Positions 61,367-64,000 of a DNA stretch of 64,000 bases are shown here, piece after piece; position 1 is the stretch's first letter; the number at the start of each line of letters is the position of its first letter. The notes under the pieces are model-generated. The model did no database searches, was not told the DNA's origin, and saw only the letters and a list, made by a program, of their open reading frames with translations. The position numbers and the translations under genes are program-made. Source of the DNA: DTU036 sp964346475 (GTDB lineage: Bacteria > Bacillota > Clostridia > Peptostreptococcales > Acidaminobacteraceae); the NCBI GenBank assembly GCA_964346475.1, contig CAYFUM010000003.1, positions 27,541 to 91,540 of the forward strand, written 5' to 3'.

Positions 61367-61847
61367 AATTTTCTCCTTTAAATTTATCAAATCCACCAAG
61401 CCTAATAATGTCCCTGGTCAGTGCGCTATAGGAAAAGGCCCTACAGACTGCAGCCAGTGCTGGGTGGCTGGAGGAGGACTCCTTTATCTCTCCCCACCTT
61501 ACAAAGTGCTCTACTTCCAGAAGGGCGGCTTCCAAAGCCTGAGAAAAGGCTGTGTAGGCTTCTTCAGTTGATAAAATAAGAAGCTGAAGCCTTATGCCCC
61601 GGGATATCTCTTCCGTGGTAAGGACACTTTTAAGAATGGACAGGATCAAAGCCTCTACCAGGTGGATCCTAGTATACCTTCGGCCCTCAGGAGGGCTTAA
61701 TACCCCCCACTTGACATAGTTTTGTATTCTTGTTGTTGTTATAAAGGCCTGGCCAGAAAAAAGCGGTGCAAGATAACTTCTTACATGCTCAACCAGTTCT
61801 CTATTTGTCATGGGGCCCTGGGGCAACTTATCCCAGCTTGGTAACAT
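61359..61847 (-). CDS. DUF1836-family protein
   Basis: A 162-residue protein of the DUF1836 family. It contains a helix-turn-helix-like N-terminal part (TTTRIQNYVKWGVLSPPEGRRYTRIH in parts), which looks like a MerR-type DNA-binding fold. The family is common in Firmicutes, often next to degV as here (overlap of eight bases). A regulator role for fatty-acid or envelope genes is a guess. An upstream TATA-rich region leads toward the divergent OYE gene. Confidence 0.82.
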   Translation of the reverse strand: MLPSWDKLPQGPMTNRELVEHVRSYLAPLFSGQAFITTTRIQNYVKWGVLSPPEGRRYTRIHLVEALILSILKSVLTTEEISRGIRLQLLILSTEEAYTAFSQALEAALLEVEHFVRWGEIKESSSSHPALAAVCRAFSYSALTRDIIRLGGFDKFKGENYE

Positions 61848-61999
61848 AGCTTCTCCTATCTAGTTATAATGACTAGATATAGTCTACCAGCTTTATACCC
61901 CATGTCAATTAAAAAATAACCATAGCTACTTACTTTTAATATCAGCCTATGGTATAGTAATTATATAAAAATCTAAACATTTCCCAAGGAGGAAGGACT

Positions 62000-63913
62000 A
62001 TGAAGGCATTAGAAAAAGTACATATTGGTAATCTTGAACTTAAAAATCGCTACGTTATGGTGGCTATGGGACCAGAACTAGGGGACTTTGACCCAAAGAC
62101 AATTGAATACTACGCCACAAGGGCCAGAGGTGGCGCCTCCATGATCATGGTCAATACAATTGCAACCAGAGAGTTTGATGGTAACACGCCTTCGGCACTA
62201 ATAGATGAAAATAGCTTTGATGGACTAAAGACTCTGGTTGAAAAGTGCCACCAGGAAAACTGCAAGGTCTGTATCCAAATTATGCCAGGAACAGGACTTA
62301 TGGGCAAGGCAGACCACAGGGATAAGCCCTCTGCTGCTTCTGCCCAGCCTATCTATCCAGGATCTGATATCTACTTCCATGAGCTTACAATAGATGAGAT
62401 TAGCTTTATTCAAGAAGAAGTATCTAGGAGCTTGATCCTGGCTAAAGAGGCTGGTGTTGACGCAGTGGAGATCCACGCCTATGGTGGTTATCTTACTGAC
62501 AAGTTTATGTCCAGGATCTGGAATACTAGAAAGGACCACTATGGTGGGTCCCTTGAAAACAGGATGAGGTTTTTAACCGAGATAATTGACAATACTAAAA
62601 GAGACCTAGGAGAGGACTTTCCCTTAATAGTCAAGTTCACCCCCACCCACAATCTACCCAAGGAGTATGGTTATAGGGATATAGAGGAGGGCCTTGAAAT
62701 AGCAAAAATCCTAGAAAAAAAGGGAGTCCACGCCCTCCATGTGGATGTAGGCTGCCATGATAACTGGTTCCACGCCATGCCCCCTATCTACCAGCAGGAG
62801 ATGGTCCCCCAGATGGAGGCCTCTAGAAGGGTTAAAGAGGTCGTAGGTCTACCAGTTATTTCCAACGGAAGACTGGGTGACATAGGTAAGGCAGAAACAG
62901 CTCTAGAAAACAAGTGGATAGATATAGTGGGTGTTGGCAGAGGCTTTCTTGCTGATCCCGGCTTCCCTAATAAGGTTGCAGAAAATAGGACTGAGGATAT
63001 TAGATACTGTATCTACTGTAATGAGGGCTGTATAAACTCCGTAGCCCAGGGAAAACAAATAGACTGCGCTGTTAATCCCCTGGCGGGTTTTGAAACCACA
63101 AAAAATATAACAAGAACAAAGGATCCTAAAAAAATCCTGGTGATTGGAGCAGGTCCAGGAGGCTGCCAGGCTGCCATAAGTGCTGCCCAGGCAGGCCACA
63201 GTGTGGAAGTTTGGGAGAAGGAAGACCACCTGGGAGGTAACTTCTATAATGCCTGCCAGCCCTATTTTAAGAGGGATGGAAATAAGATCCTTGACTACTA
63301 TAAGACCAAGCTCCATAAACTGGGAGTTGAGGTTAAGTACTCCAAGGAGGCTACTGCCAGCGATATCCTGGCCTTTGGTCCTGATAAACTTATAAATGCC
63401 ACAGGAGGAAGGCCAGTAAGGCCAGGCTCCATCAAGGGTATCTTTAGACCCAGTGTATCTACAGCCACCGATGTCCTCCAAAATAGAGCCCTCCTGGGTC
63501 AGGAAATTGTCATTGTAGGGGCTGGGCTAGTGGGCTGTGAAACGGCAGTGGTACTTGCTAGCCTTGGAAAAAAAGTAACCATCATAGAAATGATGGACAA
63601 GATTCTACCTGAACCTGTCTTTATTCAAAACCTTATGATGCTAAACCAGCTTCTTGATAACCCCAGTATTACTAGCCTGGTTTCCACAAAGCTTGAGGAG
63701 GTAAAGGAGGGCTCCATCCTGGTATCCAGAGGCGATGAAAAATGGGAGATCCCCTGTGATAGTCTGGTTCTAGCCATGGGCTTCTCTCCTGACAAGTCCC
63801 TCTTCGAGGAGCTCCAGGGCAAGCTTGATATAGTAAATATTGGTGACAGTGTCTCGGCTAGAAGGGTGCTAAATGCCACCAGGGAGGCCCATGAAGCTAT
63901 CCTAGCCCTCTAG
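62000..63913 (+). CDS. OYE-family NADH:flavin oxidoreductase (FMN, 4Fe-4S, FAD)
   Basis: The shortest of the intact copies, 637 residues. FMN barrel: NRYVMVAMGP at the N-terminus and IHAYGGYLTDKF near 159-170. Here the second active-site histidine of the other copies (HGHEGY, HAVHEGY) is replaced (HAYGGY). Iron-sulfur cysteines are at about 337, 340, 344 and 356, FAD motif GAGPGG at 383-388, and second Rossmann motif VGAGLVGCETAVVL. RBS AAGGAGGAAGG. A 6-bp inverted repeat CCATAG/CTATGG with a TATAGT box lies upstream near 61919-61956. It is monocistronic, with a terminator at 63932-63974. The substrate is unknown. Confidence 0.9.
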   Translation: MKALEKVHIGNLELKNRYVMVAMGPELGDFDPKTIEYYATRARGGASMIMVNTIATREFDGNTPSALIDENSFDGLKTLVEKCHQENCKVCIQIMPGTGLMGKADHRDKPSAASAQPIYPGSDIYFHELTIDEISFIQEEVSRSLILAKEAGVDAVEIHAYGGYLTDKFMSRIWNTRKDHYGGSLENRMRFLTEIIDNTKRDLGEDFPLIVKFTPTHNLPKEYGYRDIEEGLEIAKILEKKGVHALHVDVGCHDNWFHAMPPIYQQEMVPQMEASRRVKEVVGLPVISNGRLGDIGKAETALENKWIDIVGVGRGFLADPGFPNKVAENRTEDIRYCIYCNEGCINSVAQGKQIDCAVNPLAGFETTKNITRTKDPKKILVIGAGPGGCQAAISAAQAGHSVEVWEKEDHLGGNFYNACQPYFKRDGNKILDYYKTKLHKLGVEVKYSKEATASDILAFGPDKLINATGGRPVRPGSIKGIFRPSVSTATDVLQNRALLGQEIVIVGAGLVGCETAVVLASLGKKVTIIEMMDKILPEPVFIQNLMMLNQLLDNPSITSLVSTKLEEVKEGSILVSRGDEKWEIPCDSLVLAMGFSPDKSLFEELQGKLDIVNIGDSVSARRVLNATREAHEAILAL

Positions 63914-63931
63914 AGAAAAAGTAAATAAAGG

Positions 63932-63974
63932 AATAAGCCTGGCTTAATCTTCTTTGATTAAACCAGGCTTATTA
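63932..63974 (+). terminator. Terminator of the OYE gene
   Basis: AATAAGCCTGG and CCAGGCTTATT arms extended by TTAATC/GATTAA with a short loop; T-rich end. Confidence 0.85.
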
Positions 63975-64000
63975 ATTAGAAGCTTGCTATTTTTCCATCC

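Noticed and set aside
1..64000. CRISPR array, insertion sequence or prophage
   Set aside because: No regularly spaced repeats, transposase or phage structural genes were recognised on either strand.

Overview
The window looks like part of a chromosome from an anaerobic, amino-acid-fermenting Firmicute (Clostridia/Tissierellia type). The evidence is T-box leaders on argS and pheST, AGGAGG-type ribosome binding sites, an ECF vitamin transporter, indolepyruvate:ferredoxin oxidoreductase next to a phosphotransacylase, several iron-sulfur/FMN/FAD ene-reductases of the Old Yellow Enzyme (OYE) family, and a complete selenocysteine (Sec) apparatus. The genus cannot be fixed from the sequence alone. 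No prophage, insertion sequence, CRISPR array or rRNA operon was seen.

Layout. 1-6.2 kb: thiI (cut by the window edge), cysteine desulfurase, asparaginase, a YprB-type nuclease, a candidate leftward small RNA, and proA-proB. 6.3-8.6 kb: a decay scar in which an OYE gene and a divergent sodium:solute symporter have each lost their 5' ends and are joined head to head. 8.9-12.9 kb: a two-subunit aconitase-X-type dehydratase downstream of an OYE reductase. 13.2-19.9 kb: cupin, second OYE reductase, thrC, thrB, cyclase, HAD phosphatase and C39 peptidase, all leftward. 20-24.6 kb: M20 amidohydrolase, two hydroxybutyrate-type dehydrogenases, a macro-domain protein and two tRNAs. 24.8-29.9 kb: Na/Pi transporter, pirin, ASCH protein, a CoA-disulfide-reductase-like selenoprotein, a lipoprotein and tRNA-Met. 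29.9-36.5 kb: an overlapping leftward operon of radical SAM protein, nadK, TPR protein, ptb, iorA and iorB. 36.7-41.5 kb: a papain-fold protein, then an ECF transporter with a kinase-like protein. 41.5-52.1 kb: argS, rhomboid protease, pheS-pheT-zapA-mutS2, an rRNA methyltransferase, plsY and tRNA-Sec. 52.2-59.5 kb: selD-selA-selB run into a two-component system and a GerMN-domain protein. 59.5-64 kb: ComEA-like protein, msrB, DegV, DUF1836 protein and another OYE reductase.

The main theme is selenium. selD is itself a selenoprotein with UGA at codon 14. The flavoprotein at 27750-29093 carries UGA exactly where CoA-disulfide reductases have their redox cysteine. Both UGA codons are followed by a good hairpin. 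tRNA-Sec(UCA) begins at the base after the plsY stop codon and appears to have its own promoter inside plsY.

The second theme is reductive and fermentative metabolism. There are three intact OYE-family flavin/4Fe-4S reductases plus one dead copy, one of them in an operon with an aconitase-X dehydratase. iorAB and ptb would turn aromatic or branched 2-oxo acids into acyl phosphates. Functional names rest on reading motifs by eye; no database search was possible.
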